NCBI GenBank assembly: GCA_015680685.1
Contig: MNCI01002233.1
Span: 62,001 to 126,000, forward strand
Length of the DNA: 64,000 bases
Source: Gnetum montanum
Taxonomy: Eukaryota; Streptophyta; Gnetopsida; Gnetales; Gnetaceae
Reading direction: 5' to 3'
Below the pieces are notes generated by a model. It did not search any database. It had not been told where the DNA came from and saw nothing but the letters and a program-made list of their open reading frames with translations. A program made the translations under genes and the position numbers. Positions 1-11,890 of this stretch are shown here, one piece after another (positions within the stretch are counted from its first letter, which is position 1; each line of letters begins with the position of its first letter).

Positions 1-540
1 GACTCTTTGAATGTGGGTTTGTCAGGGCATTAAGGGCATGAGCCTACTTTGGGGAGGACCCATTGACATTTCTCTTTGGTGCACCATTTAGTTTATTTCC
101 CCTAACATTTTTGCAATTAATTTTATTTTATTAATTTCCATCTTGACATCCATTTCATCGATGTCATAGTTATCCCTTTTTATCTATCTTTCTTATTCCT
201 TTTCTCCCTCCATTCTAACGCTACCAGAGGTTCGTGATTAGTCATGGGGGTACGAGGCCCGATTTTTTTCGATTTTCTCCTAGCCCTGATTTTTTTCGAT
301 TTCTTCCTAACCCCTACACCTTCGATAGTCATCATTAATATATCTCTTGATTTGAATCAGCCATACTACAACCTAGCCAATGAACTTACACCGAAGCAAG
401 GTATTAACTACATTGAAATTCATTTACCCTTGCTAATATAAGATTGTGTTGTGTGTGTAGATGGTGATCATGCAACAACAATAGACCAGATCTAGAAGGA
501 ACACATGGAATGGAGTAGCGCTAAAACAACTATGCAAGGA
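1..540. other. Intergenic, no gene recognised
   Basis: AT-rich sequence without a recognisable coding region. Positions about 258-312 hold two imperfect copies of a roughly 30-bp unit (cctgatttttttcgatttt-like). A 65-codon open frame over this unit is rich in F and L only because of the T-runs and is not credible as a gene. Confidence 0.4.
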
Positions 541-546
541 GTAAGA

Positions 547-2560
547 TCAATGGTGCGCATACTGATGGACAATGAAAGGTGCAATCTTGGCGTTGGCAGC
601 AGCAACACTTCTTTCTCTCTGTCTCTTTTTCAGCTGCCAACTAAGGCCTGATGTCAAGGTAATAAGGTGTTCACCCTTGTTGTCATGAACATAAATTTTG
701 TCAAGTCTTGTAATGATGACCTGTTCACATGTCATCCCATTAGTTCCATTCACCTCAATAATCTCATACCCACTAGATCCTTATTTGTAAGTGAAAGCGA
801 ATCCCCAATACCTTCAGGGGGATCTTGCGACCAGATGATGTGAAAAACCTAGGAAATCCATGGTTTGGAAATCTTGTTACGATCTTGCTGCACCCAGATT
901 CCATCCCTATGAACCACTAGGAATTCAGCAAAATGCCGAAAGCAAGTTATAAAAAAGGTGAAATGCACGTTGAAAACAAGACTCAACATTCTTGCAATGC
1001 TTAACCATTTCAGCTTGCAGACCTTTAGCGAGGTAACTGGCCCAATAATACTGTGTTCCCTACTCCATAACCTCCCACATGATCCCAGCCTACTCTATGG
1101 TAAGGATTCTTCCCTAGGAGAGTAGCTTGGGGAAGGCGCAGGCTTGGAAGAGGGGATAAATGATATTAACCACCTCCAGCTTGATTTTATTAGCAAGGAT
1201 GCCTTTCAGTTCCTTTTTAACACCTATCCACTCCTCTATCTCCTTTTGGTGCTTAGAACCCCTCTTTGACCTTTCTTCTACTGGAGGGCCATCAGAGGGA
1301 ATGCCAAAAAAGTTGGAAAATAGTCGAGTGTCAATATCGAAACTCACACGCACGTTACACATGCGCATGTAAAGACGCTCGGCTTCTTCACTGAGGGAGT
1401 CAACTAGGGTTAACATTTCATTTGCAGTGACATTGGGGGTTACATCCAAGAATAGCTCCATCAGTTCAGCTTCCTGAAGGTTAATGGTAATGGCAGCTGG
1501 GGCCGTTCCATGACAGAGCCAACATTACGCTGCTTTTATGTCACCATAACGAAAAAAGAGACTACTCATTTCACGCTGGAGGCTATCACCGTGACCTCCC
1601 GTGATTCCGTAACTATGAACATAAAGTAGTGTTTTAGACAATACAACAAAATAAAATAATTTTAGACATTGTTTTCATTCCGTAAGATTGTACAATGGAC
1701 CATCATAGCATAATTTACCACATCCGAAGGGTAAAGGAAATGGTGGGATTTTCTCTTGCACGTTCGCAATGGTGATAGGATGATCCAAAGTCCACTCCTT
1801 ATCCAGCCATCTGGGGTTTTTACACTTGGTGAAAAATTTGACATAGTGGATAGGGTAATGTGGGATTTCAAATTCTAGTTATCCTAGGACACCAACACAT
1901 ACATTGCTAATAGAAGTGAACTCCTTTATGGCCACTTCAACCATAGATAACATATTTGTATCACCTTGGAGACCATGCTCATTGATAAAAAACCTACACC
2001 ACAGAATGTAGATAATTGTTTATACTTGATATAAATTCAAAAAATGGTTAGCACATCATAATGCCGTGGAAACACTTACTTGCCTGCATAATACACAATG
2101 CCAGGTGGATTCTAGAAGTAGGTCATAAGATGATGAGCCATGAATAGTGTGTTGTAGGCATGATAATAATAAAAAATGGGCATCTCCCAGATCCAAGATA
2201 AACACCTCAAACCCTTAGCGCTATGTTCACGGTCTTGCACTCACATGGTTTTGATTAAGCCATCCACCAGAAACATTAAGATGCTCTGCATTAATCCAAC
2301 TAGTAGTGTCTTCAAAATGGCGATGGTTGTCTCGGTCGATAGATGCGACCAGATAGTTACATTGAAATTACACAACAAAAACTACAAAAACTCTCATGCA
2401 CCTCTTCAGAACCAAACCGCCTCCTCCCCTACATGAGCATGAGGAGTAGGAACATTGGCCACGGGGACATGTAAACAGCATAGAACACCCATAATGTCCA
2501 AGACGATCAGGATGGGCTTTAGTGTAATCCTTTACAATGAAACACACTACCATTAGGAAA
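547..2560 (-). pseudogene. Decayed spliced coding remnant, unidentified
   Basis: Read right to left, this stretch gives consecutive protein-like segments in shifting frames. They are roughly 2160-2050 (ending PPGIVYYAGK), 2015-1870 (FFINEHGLQGDTN...), 1870-1690 (EIPHYPIHYVKFF...), 1640-1114 (an open 115-codon piece rich in E/K with LVDSLSEEAERLYMR) and 850-547 (IIEVNGTNGMTCEQ, then DKIYVHDNKGEHLITL). One intron is well supported: donor GCAA|GTAAGT near 2083 and acceptor TGTAG|GTTTTT near 2016 join codons in phase as AGK-FF. An acceptor-like TTCATAG precedes the 1640 segment. In-frame stops (for example before EFEIPHY) and frameshifts suggest a pseudogene or a transduplicated gene fragment. 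I do not recognise the family. No retroelement motifs are present. Exact ends are uncertain. Confidence 0.35.
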
Positions 2561-2669
2561 AGCTACGTAGACATACTGACAACATCAAAACAAAAGAAAA
2601 GAGGCTCATAAAAATCCATTACGCAACACTAGAGATTCCATTACCTTGACTCCTAGAAAATTGCGGGTT

Positions 2670-2945
2670 ACACTGGAAATGCATTACCAAAATTGCCCAA
2701 ACCCTTGCAATGGTGCAAGGTCTATCCCTAACAACAGTGATAAAAGTAACATCGCATATTGTCCCTGCGTAACATGCAACCATTACGAGCAAAACAACAA
2801 AATCCTATTTACACTACACAAGGGTACAATACCTGTACCTCTCCAATTATGCATTGCATTTGCACAGTATTGCCCAAGATCACCCAAACCCTTGCAATGG
2901 TGCAAGTTTTGTCTCAAAAAATGGTGATAAGGGTAATATTACAAA
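2670..2945. repeat. Imperfect direct duplication, ~80 bp x 2
   Basis: The segment around cacccaaacccttgcaatgg appears twice, at about 2675-2755 and 2855-2940. Each is followed by a similar gtgataa-gggtaat tail. The copies are about 185 bp apart and diverged. The intervening sequence is not obviously repeated. Confidence 0.55.
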
Positions 2946-2949
2946 CTAC

Positions 2950-3720
2950 AATAACTTAGCCTGCACAGGTAGGTATCAACGCCCAACATAATACACATCT
3001 TTGAAACAAGTACAATTATGACGCCATAACAACGAAAATAACAATCATGCAGGAAAGGTAAAAGTGACCCGAGCCTTTGAAATCCACTCCAAACTCTCCT
3101 GCACTTCATCGATCTTCACTAATTTGGCATGTTTGCCTTTTTTCTTCAGCGCCATGGTTACACCTGAACAACCTTTGCAAAATCATCTACTTACGCCTTC
3201 CTTTCGCTTTTCCTTCTACTATAACCTAACTCAAATTCACGATGTTTATAGTCTTCTTTGAGGATGAACCATCAACTTATAAATGTAATGGTTGAAACTA
3301 ACTGTTTTCGTGTCCGATCAACGTGGAACTTTCCCAAAATGCAGGTATGTCAATGTGACATGAAGCATGAGAATCGCACCATTAATCTCATAGATATCGC
3401 ATTGACAATGGTTTGAAAAGACCCTAAACTAATGCATAGCTTATCATCTTGTAATCTGGTCACATTAACTACGGTCTACATAAAATTCTAAATTAGTTGT
3501 TTTGGCCACATTACACCTTTCATCATAGTTCGTAGAAGCCTTACGCTAACATCTAGGAAATCGGGCTTGCTGCTTTCTTACAAAATCTGTATATTGTAAC
3601 GGTCCACTAAGACCTTAAACTGGCAGCCTCTTTAACATGCACCTCTAAAAAAGAAAACCTTCTATTATTTCAACAGATCAGTAAAAACAATATAACAACT
3701 TCTATTCTTGGCAGTTTTGT
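2950..3720. other. Intergenic, nothing recognised
   Basis: No convincing coding sequence, repeat or LTR boundary is visible between the duplication and the start of the A1 pol remnant. The 5' part of A1 (LTR, gag, protease) is not found here, so A1 is probably 5'-truncated near 3.7 kb. Confidence 0.4.
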
Positions 3721-3721
3721 A

Positions 3722-5230
3722 GGTCAATTCGCAAATGGATGTAGCTTTACTCACATCCCTAGCCCTAACAGGCCCATACAGGGAAACTATTAGACAGCTC
3801 AACCTTGCACTGATAGAAACTAATGCTTCCCTTTGTGACACAACCATAGCAACATTAAAAATATCCCCAAACTGGCCAAAACATTTGGCCCGAACCCTAG
3901 ACCTGGAAGCTGGTGATGTGACTAAGGATCCCCTTACTAAGGTTCCTATGGTTATGCACAAAGGAGAAAATAAAGCCTTAAAGGTTAGTTCCCTCCTTGA
4001 CCACCAAACGCAGAGCAACATACTTCGAGTGCTCTAGAATAACACTGCAGTATTCACATGGTCAAACGAAGACATGTCAGGTTTAGACCCCAGACTAATA
4101 CAACACAACATAGTTTTAGACTTGCATATCAAAGCAATTAAATAGAAAGCATGAAATATTAAACCTGAAATCATGCTGGCAATGTATGATGAAATCACCA
4201 AGCTGTATCAGGTTGGTTTCATTTGCACGGTTGATTATTTAGACTGGGTGTCAAACATTGTAGTTTTCTCTAAGAAAATGGGAGGAATACGCATTTGTAT
4301 AGACTCAACTTCCCGTTACCGAGTATTGACCAACTTATTGATACAAAGGCTGGCCACACGTTACTATCCTTTATGGATGGATTTTTGGGCTATAATCAAA
4401 TTTGCATCAACCTAGAACATCAACTAACTACAACTCTCATGACCCCCTGGGGAACTTTCTATTACACCATGATGTCTTTCGAGTTAGAAAATGCTAGAGC
4501 AACTTATCAACGTGCCATGACATATATCTTTAGTGATTACCTCTTAGAGAGATTGAATGACTACGTAGAAGACATAGCTATCAAATCTAAGAAGTCAGAA
4601 GATCACCTAGAAGACCTAGAGTTAATCCTTAAACGATGGATGTATGTTGGGGTTTGTGGTATCAGAGACCGACATACGGGTCGACCTCGATAAGGTTAAA
4701 GCCATTGTTAACCTAGCACCACCTACAAACCTCAAAGAACTACATGGGTTGTATGGTATGTTGCAATTTATCAAGTAGTTCATGTCAAAGTTAATAGACA
4801 AATTACATCCTATGCAGCAGAAAGGAGTTAACTTTGAATCGACCAAAGACTGCCAATGTGCATTTGATGGCCTGAAGAAAGACCTGTTACATTTGCCAAT
4901 GGTTTTCCCACCACAAAGGGATTAGCCTTTCTACATCTACCTGGCAAGCTCAGATGTGTCTATAGCTGCGTTGTTGTGCCAAAGAAGGGATGATGGGTCA
5001 GAAGTCCCTATCTATTATCTAAGTCATGATCTATTTACGTACAAAATAAGGTATAATTAAGTAGAGCATAACTGTTTGGCATTGGTGTTTGCACTAAAAG
5101 AATGTAGACACTATCTTTTCCATAGCCAAGTTAATATAATTTTCAAGAACAACATCCTACGGGCCATCACAAATAATTTATATGAGAGCAGTAGGATAGC
5201 CCATTAGAAAGTCATCACAACAGAATTTGA
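3722..5230 (+). pseudogene. A1 Tat-like pol: PR-RT linker, reverse transcriptase, first RNase H
   Basis: The reading begins just after an acceptor-like TTTTGTAG|G at 3715-3721. A linker (WPKHLARTLDLEAGDVTKDPL) leads into Ty3/gypsy reverse transcriptase. RT motifs seen are DWVSNIV and IRICID near 4225-4300, LSFMDGFLGYNQI near 4360, and YVEDIAIKSKK near 4565, where the polymerase YVDD box has become YVED. A connection domain follows, and then a worn RNase H (IYLASSDVSIAALLCQ near 4930; VEHNCLALVFALKECRHYL near 5065). Stops interrupt it, for example at 4036, 4142, 4690, 4780, 4923 and 5058, and there are frame changes near 4300 and 4690. In a live element this protein would copy the element RNA into cDNA in a virus-like particle. 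This copy is dead. Gag and protease are absent upstream. Confidence 0.85.
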
Positions 5231-5231
5231 C

Positions 5232-6137
5232 TTGCACTACATCGGTCAATCTTCCACGAAGGGCCAAGCGATAGCTGACCAGCTTGTAACATCACCTGTT
5301 AATGATCAAGCCATGATAGAGACTGAGTTTCCTGATGAACATGTACATAGTTTAAGCCCTGTATCAACAGACCTTGAAGCAACACTATACTTTGATGGAG
5401 CTTCGACTACCAGAGGTAGTAGTGCTACCACCGTCATTACACTCTCCCCTAAAGATGTTTGTCCATTGGCTTACCGCCTGGCATTTCCTTGTACGAACAA
5501 TGTGGTAGAGTATGAGGGGCTCCTCAAGGAATTGTTAACAGGTAGGAAACTCAACGTTCAACACCTAGCAATTCAAGGCAATTCGATACTCATCGTCAAT
5601 CAAATCATAGGGGTCTACACCTGCAAAGTTGTGCATCTGCAGCCCTATTGCAATATGGCTAAAGATCTCTTGAGACAATTCATGACAACCGATGTCCAAC
5701 ATGTACCGTGTAATGAGAACACTGTAGCCGATGCACTAACCAGACTAGCTTTAAACATGCCACCACATTTGTTTGCCACCTTGTCTGCCTTAATGATGGA
5801 ATGTACAGACCCCATCATTCAAGTGGTGCAGATCTCTTCTCTGAGCATGAGGGGAATGCCAGAATGGTACGATAACATTAAAACCTACCTTCTACATGGC
5901 GAACCACCGCACAAATTAACACCTGCACAAAAGGACGTAGTCCTCAAGCATGCTAGGAAATACGTCACCATCGGAGACAGTACTTTATGTAGATGCTCTT
6001 TTGATGGAGTATTGCTAACCTACGTTAATAATGACCAAGTGCAAAGAATAGTTAGTGAAGTCCATGAAGGACTATGTGGAGGACACATAGCCCCACGAGC
6101 CATGGCAGCTAAAATCAGACACTTAGGGTATTACTAG
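5232..6137 (+). pseudogene. A1 pol: extra (aRNH-type) RNase H and integrase zinc-binding N-terminus
   Basis: This is an open 301-codon stretch, the best preserved part of A1. After the RT/RNase H tail (STKGQAIADQLV) comes a second RNase H of plant/archaeal type, about 5380-5775. Its catalytic signatures are YFDGA (first Asp), NNVVEYEGLL (Glu), IQGNS (usually GDS, so the second Asp is now Asn) and VADAL (last Asp). A dual RNase H is characteristic of the Tat lineage (Ogre/TatI-III) of plant Ty3/gypsy elements. The linker MPEWYDNIKTYLLHGEP follows, then the integrase HHCC start (VHEGLCGGH, about 6060-6090). It ends at a TAG in place of a likely Trp after LGYY. The adjacent frame continues the integrase. 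Confidence 0.87.
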
Positions 6138-7106
6138 TTGTACATGGAATGAGACTACCTTACAAAGGTTAAGAAATGTGATACATGCCAATGTTACGCA
6201 AATTTAATACATGTGTCACCAACTGAATTGCATACTACATAGATCACTTGGCCATTCCAATGATGGGGACTAGACATCATTGGCCTCATCATGCCTAAGT
6301 CTTCCATAGGAGATAGCTTCATTATCACCACCACCGAGTACTTCAGAAAGTGGGTTGAGGCTATTTCCTTATGAAAGATTACATCTCAACAGGTTTGTCA
6401 TTTTATCTTGGAAAATATAGTAACAAGGTTTGGGCTTTCCATGACTATTGTGACCGAGAATGGGCAACAATTTAGTAGTACCGAAACCAAATCTTTCTGC
6501 AGTAATCTTAGTATTAAGCAATCTTTTTCCTCACCCTATTACCCACAAGCAAATGGTCAAGTAGAGGAAACAAACAAGGTGGTCATCAATTTACTGAAAA
6601 AGATGCTCAGCAACAACAAAAAATGATGAAATGAAAAAATCCTCTATGTGCTATGGGCTTATCATACGACATGCCGAACAGCTACCGGTAGGACACCCTA
6701 TAGCATAGTCTATGGATCTAAAGTGGTGTTGCCCCTAGAACTATAGGTTTCCTCACTACGGATGGTCCTCTCCACGGTTATAAATGAGACTCAACACAAT
6801 GAGTCCAGGATTGTGGATTTAGACTCAGTAGAGGAGAAATGCATCCAGATGCTTGAAAACATTGAAAGATATCAGGACAAGAAGAAACAGAAGCATCATC
6901 ATAGCCTACATTAGTGACCGGTCAAGAAAGGAGACTTAGTTCTCAAAGCCATTCATGAACCGGTGAGCAAATTCTCTACAAACTGGGAAGGCCCTTTCTT
7001 GGTCATCAACGCATATAGCAATGGAGCATTCAGGTTAGCAGATATCAACGACAACAATCTCATGAACCCGGTGAATCACATGTACCTGAAATGGTACCAC
7101 ATCTAG
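6138..7106 (+). pseudogene. A1 pol: integrase core and C-terminal domain
   Basis: This continues the integrase after the nonsense codon. CDTCQCYA (about 6180) completes the HHCC zinc finger. The core shows WGLDIIGLI (catalytic Asp, about 6270), VTENGQQFSS (about 6455; the usual Asp of DNG is Glu here) and YYPQANGQVEETNK (catalytic Glu, about 6540-6580). The C-terminal part has KKGDLVLKA...NWEGPFLV...LYLKWY-like residues, which is the GPY/F module usual at the end of plant gypsy integrases. It ends at the TAG at 7104-7106. Several in-frame stops (for example near 6242, 6373, 6625 and 6913) show that it is inactive. The A1 repeat array starts within 20-30 bp. Confidence 0.85.
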
Positions 7107-7119
7107 ACATCAGCTCGGC

Positions 7120-7500
7120 TCAAACGTAAGGTAACAAATGTCTGCTATGACATAAAACTGGTAGTGTTGAACATGTCCGCTATGATGTAAAACTATCATT
7201 TCTTATGCGTATCTGCCACAACGCTAAACTAGAAAAGTTTTCGACCGTCCACCATGACGTGAAACTAGCAAGGTAAGCATCCATCTGCTGAGACGTTAAA
7301 CCAAAAAAGACTTGTCCCTAGGTCATGACACAAAACTAACACCCACATCATAGTCTGCTAGGATCATAAACTAGCTCTTTCACCATCCGCTATGATGTAA
7401 AACTAGCACACTTTAGTCTACCCAGACTTTAAACTGGGACCATGGTCTACTGGGACTTAAAACCAGCAACAATGGTCTGCTAGGACTTAAAACTGGAAGC
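7120..7500 (+). repeat. A1 CTAAAACTAGC-type array, 11 units
   Basis: Eleven degenerate units with a 28-38 bp period follow integrase directly. Each is built on a core like CTGCTAGGACTTAAAACTGG. Unit cores fall near 7141, 7178, 7212, 7250, 7285, 7321, 7358, 7389, 7418, 7447 and 7477. The same core recurs in the four other Family A copies of this window, so it belongs to the element. Tandem repeats in the 3' untranslated region are known for Tat/Ogre elements. Confidence 0.8.
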
Positions 7501-8523
7501 TACCAATAGATTACCCACAAAGCAAGCAAGCCTTATCATTCTTGTACAACATCCCTACCAGATGGAATGGATAGGGTTTTGGAATAGACATAATGTCACT
7601 ACCCTACTGGCATCCTACTGATTCCTCGAATATGCCGAACGGCATACTACTGACCCCTCGGAGATGCCACTACAACAGCCACTCTGTAGTTGCAACTCCT
7701 GGGGTCAACTTCACCACTTGGGACCCCAAGGAAAATATGGTCACCCATAGCCTTTGTGGCCTCCACCCGTATCTGCCATGACACTCTAGCTTAGCAGATT
7801 CATCTGACTGGTTCTTTTCCTAGTTGATTAGATAAGATGAATCTGGCTATTGACAGTGAATTCTTGAACCATGGCATCAATAAAGGGATCCTTGCCTCTT
7901 GCTACAATCCCTTCTCTGTGGCCTGAGTTCTCCTTTTCACTTCAGATGACACTTGTTTCAATAGCCTCCCTAGCAATTAGGATGATTTCTTTTGTTCTCT
8001 ATTTTCTGTTATGTTTTGCAGGTTACTTGCTATGATAGTGTTGTTCAAGAATACATTCACTAGGAGGCGAGGCATCACGGCATTCTGAGGTGGCTACTTA
8101 AAACTAGCCTGACTGCTTGGGAATGCAAACCCTACCTTTTTTCCTCCATCAGACAACTTATTTCACTTTCTCTTTCCTTTATCCTTATAACTACCTTTAC
8201 TCTCTTCTCCTATTTGTACAGACTGTGAGCATGCAACAAACAAAATGGGCAAAGCTAGGCAAAATGGATGAAACACAACTCATCTAGACCATACGGGCAT
8301 AACATAACTCATCCATGCAAGCCTTGCATATACAGTATAGTAGCGTAACCTCTCAGGAAAACACCCATGAGAAGTTTTCTGATAACATGTTTGCAAAGAA
8401 TCCTAATCACGCTTGAGTCTTCCCTGAACCTCCCTCCCTCACTAATGCAAGATCCCTCCTATGCTTCTTATGCTCCCAACCTTTGCACTTTCAGGTTTGA
8501 CAGAGCAACATCTGAGCAGTAGC
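7501..8523 (+). other. A1 3' spacer between array and LTR
   Basis: Non-coding sequence of about 1 kb between the repeat array and the LTR start. One further core-like site (gctacttaaaactagcctga) lies at about 8093-8113. No open frame resembles a known protein. The last bases before the LTR are not strongly purine-rich, so the polypurine tract is decayed or misplaced. Confidence 0.5.
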
Positions 8524-9853
8524 TGATGAACGTGTTGGCGTTTTTACCTCTATGGTGTTTCATATTCTTTATCAACATCTCTTAGGTAGTCCCTCAAAAC
8601 ATCAACAAAGAGGGACCTTTGAAACACCGTGAAATTTCGAGACCTTGATGATTCAGCAAAATCTCGAAGTTTACGTGAAGGATTTCCATAAGTGGCACAT
8701 TTCAGACAGTCTTCCTTTAGCTTAGGATCTGTTACGCTATGCTACACAGTGCAGTGTAATAGACTCCAGAAGGACTAAACAAAAAACAAGGGATGCGCAA
8801 CAACAACATTTCAATTTTGCAAGTTAGCTATGTTACGCTGCATTACACTATGCAACATAATGTAGCATAACATAGCATAATGTAAGCAGATAATTGATTT
8901 GATCACAACAACAAAGATAGCAAAATTCAAGCATTGGTAGTTCTTATGCCACAATATGCTCTCTAGCGTATTACAGTGTAACCGCAAGATAGTTTGTTAC
9001 CGAAACTCCAACAAGGGTAGATTACGACACACTACGCTTTAGAGCGTAGCACAATGCAACACTACAAGCTTTAGCTATGGCACATCAGGCTAATGGTATT
9101 CTGTGGGCCCAGGACACACATCATCTAAGCTGCGTTCTTCTCCTAACCCTAATCTTATAAATACCCCAGTTGACAATGATCAGGGGTTGGAAATTTTTTT
9201 AGTTAGTAAATTTTTTCATTGGCATTTTTCTTGGTTGGCAGCTGTTCGCAATTATTGACAATTTTTAGCAAAGATTGGCAAGAGAAAAAAAGAGAATCGG
9301 TAATCGAAAGAACATCGATGGTGACCGACAAGAGCTTTTGATCAGAAACTTCGAGTTAGCAGATACTCTACTCTGAGTCTAACTCCCTTGTGCCTAGATT
9401 GGCTAGAACAAGGTAGATTGGCCTTTGCTTGTTTCATCTCTGAATAGCTTTCTTGTTGTTGGCATGTGCTTTCTCTAAACCAAAGTCTACTTATAATCAT
9501 TGTATTCAGCGTAATTGTTTATAAGCTAAATCCCAGATCTCGGGATTGCACATTTTCTAAATTCAACTTATTGCATCCTATTTACATAGGTTTTACAATC
9601 GTTTTGAATCGTTTACATCATTCTCATTGCCTTTGAGATTACCGATATTATATCTCCCCATCGAAATCGTGATCTTGTGATCCGATTATTATAAAATTTA
9701 TTGATTAAGTAAGTCCTTGTTTGATCAATAAGACTGTTCAAGGCATCTTGGATTTATTTTCTCCAACACGACCTTTGCACAAATCTGAGGTTGGAACTGT
9801 GTACACGGAACTTCACTCAGTATTTCCAGTGACCAACATTTTCTGTCGTTACA
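8524..9853 (+). repeat. A1 LTR (Family A)
   Basis: A roughly 1.33-kb LTR. It starts TGATGAACG, like the A5 LTR start TGATAATGA, carries the Family A start-proximal stem-loop (8554-8628), has a TATA box CTTATAAATACC near 9150, and ends CTGTCGTTACA. The end resembles the A3 (GGTCGCTACA) and A4 (TTGTTGTTACA) LTR ends. It lies downstream of A1 pol and array, so it serves as the A1 3' LTR. The body contains many TACGCTATG/GTAGCATAG words (8730-9050). Confidence 0.72.
8554..8628 (+). other. LTR start-proximal stem-loop (A1)
   Basis: GGTGTTTCA at 8554-8562 pairs perfectly with TGAAACACC at 8620-8628. A weaker inner stem involves CATCAACAAAGAGGG. The same arrangement lies 21 bp inside the A5 LTR and 18 bp inside the A4 LTR. 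Confidence 0.6.
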
Positions 9854-10435
9854 ATTGGTGATTCAAAATTCTTGGTAATATGCATCCATGTGTTTTTGTG
9901 GGGTGAAACCCTCATTAGGCTTCTTTTCCAAGGCCAATTTTGATATAATTCCTTCATTGAATGATATGTTACACTCGATGGACTTAATGGTTTTAATGTT
10001 GAATGAGATGTGTTGCATTGAATGGATATGTAGGTGAAGCATAATAAGGGAATGTCCTATGGCCATCATAAATGAGTGTCAAAAGTAGGTTAATGTTGGT
10101 TATAAGTAGGCTATGGGGTTAGGTTCAAGGAATGGTAATGGGAATGAGGTGAAACAAGCACTCTTGATATGGTAGGACAAACTCATCGAACCTTGTGCAT
10201 TAAGGTCATGTGTTGACTTGTTGCCATAATGAGTTGCACCTTCATCCTATCAGAACAACTCTAAGAGAATAAGAAACAAGACAAAGAAAGAATTTTCTTA
10301 CAATACAATGTATAAAGCCATAAAATGATCAACAAACTAGGCTACCATAGGTCACATCTATCACAACATTTAATAGTTTCATTGTTGTGCAAAAGATGAA
10401 GAAAGGTTATGCAGGCTCACTTGTTACTAGCTAAG
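9854..10435 (-). repeat. A2 3' spacer (inverted partner of 17,870-18,445)
   Basis: Read on the minus strand, this matches the plus-strand A5 spacer over more than 500 bp with moderate divergence. Shared text includes aaggtgcaactcatta, the phrase gagtttgtcctac, ccattaagtcca and aaaattggcctt. The homology runs right up to the A1 LTR end at 9853, which suggests that A1 inserted into A2 and A2 lost its LTR side. A short minus-strand open frame here (9863-10069) is not supported as a gene. Confidence 0.7.
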
Positions 10436-11890
10436 AAGGCTCTTGATATTGGTGATTGGTCTTTGTAGGCTACATGTAGTAGGAATTTAGATAGGAATGA
10501 TTGACTAGATCAGCCAACTCATTGCCATCCATGTCTACTATCTAGAAGGCATCATTTTTGTAGGCCTTAGTGACTAAGAAAGGTTCTTCCTACTTGGCTA
10601 AGAACTTGTCTGCATTCTTATGGATGGCTTTGAGAACCAATTTACCTTCCTTGAACTTACACTTGTTAAGGTTATGGTGGTGTTTCTATTTATATATCTC
10701 TTGGCACTACTTGATGTGAGAAATCATTTGCACCCATTACTCCTCCACTAAGTCTAGGTCTATGGTACATAGCTTCTTGTCCTATTCATCATTGATGAAA
10801 TTTGATAAGGCTACTTGGAGTGAAAAAAACTACAATTCAAGAGGTAAAACAACTTCAGAATCATAAACTAGGCTATATGGGATCACACTAGTTGCAATTC
10901 ATAATGTCATTTGATAAGCCTAAAGTGCATGGATAAGCTACTCATGCCACTTGCATTTTTTATTGTTCAACATATTTTTAAGAAAGTTGATGATGACCTT
11001 GTTACTTGCTTTAGCCTATTCATTGGCTTCATGGTAATATGATGATGAGAAGGAATGCTTAATGTCTAGGTCATCACAAAAATTTTTTGTTTCTTGGTTA
11101 CTAAATTATGGTCCATTGTCTGTGACTATGATCATAGGTATGTTGAAACAAGCTACTATGTTATCGAGTATGAATATATATATATATTTTAGACACTTTC
11201 CTTATTAGGAGAATAGCTTCAACCCACTTTGTGAAGTATTTGGTTGTAGTGATGATAAATTTATGGCCTAAAAATGACTTAGGCATTATGGATTTAATGA
11301 TATCCAACCCCCACCATTGAAATGGCCAGGTTAACTAAGTAGTGTGTAACTCATTTTTTGGTACATGTATAAGGTTACTATGCCATTGACACATATCACA
11401 AGATTTAATCTTTTGTAGGTATTCACTTTTGATATAGGACCAGTAATAGCCTAATCATCTAATTTTAGCAACCATGGCTCTAGGTCCTCTATGTACCCTC
11501 GACAAACCCTCATGAACATACTATAGAACTATTCAGGATTCAATTTTGCTTAAGCATACTAACAATAAGTCATCATAGGACTATTGAAATAATGTGTTAT
11601 TGCCTACTATGATACATTATTTTGATCGTTTATGTACAACATCCTTTTTATTAATGATCAAGCCTTGTGAAGGTTCACCATGCATAAGGTAAAACTTGAT
11701 ATCATCATACCACTCCTTTGGAGGGGCGATATGAACTACAACTATAGTATTATCCTCAATGTTTTGAATGATGGAAAGGGCATAGTTTATAGTCAATATG
11801 GGAAACTTGCTAAACACATCTAGTGTCACACTGAGGGCTAGGGTTGTAATGATGTGAACTATAGTATTATCAGTTTGGGATACATGTTGG
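10436..11890 (-). pseudogene. A2 Tat-like integrase
   Basis: On the minus strand, the linker EWYDDIKFYLMHGEPSQGL (about 11,735-11,680) matches the A1 linker. It is followed by a worn HHCC region and the integrase core. The third catalytic block reads YYHEANE*AKASNKVIINFLKN (about 11,040-10,975), corresponding to YYPQANGQVEETNKVVINLLKK in A1. The region is full of stops and short frames. Function in a live element would be cDNA insertion into the chromosome. It lies directly downstream of the A2 RNase H and ends about where the 3' spacer homology starts. Confidence 0.75.

Noticed and set aside
244-441. Open frame of 65 codons
   Set aside because: Created by T-rich duplicated sequence; no domain and no gene context.
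9854-9875. Primer-site-like TTGGTGATTC directly after the A1 LTR end
   Set aside because: The text continues as the minus-strand A2 3' spacer and matches A5 in the same place, so the resemblance is chance at an insertion junction.
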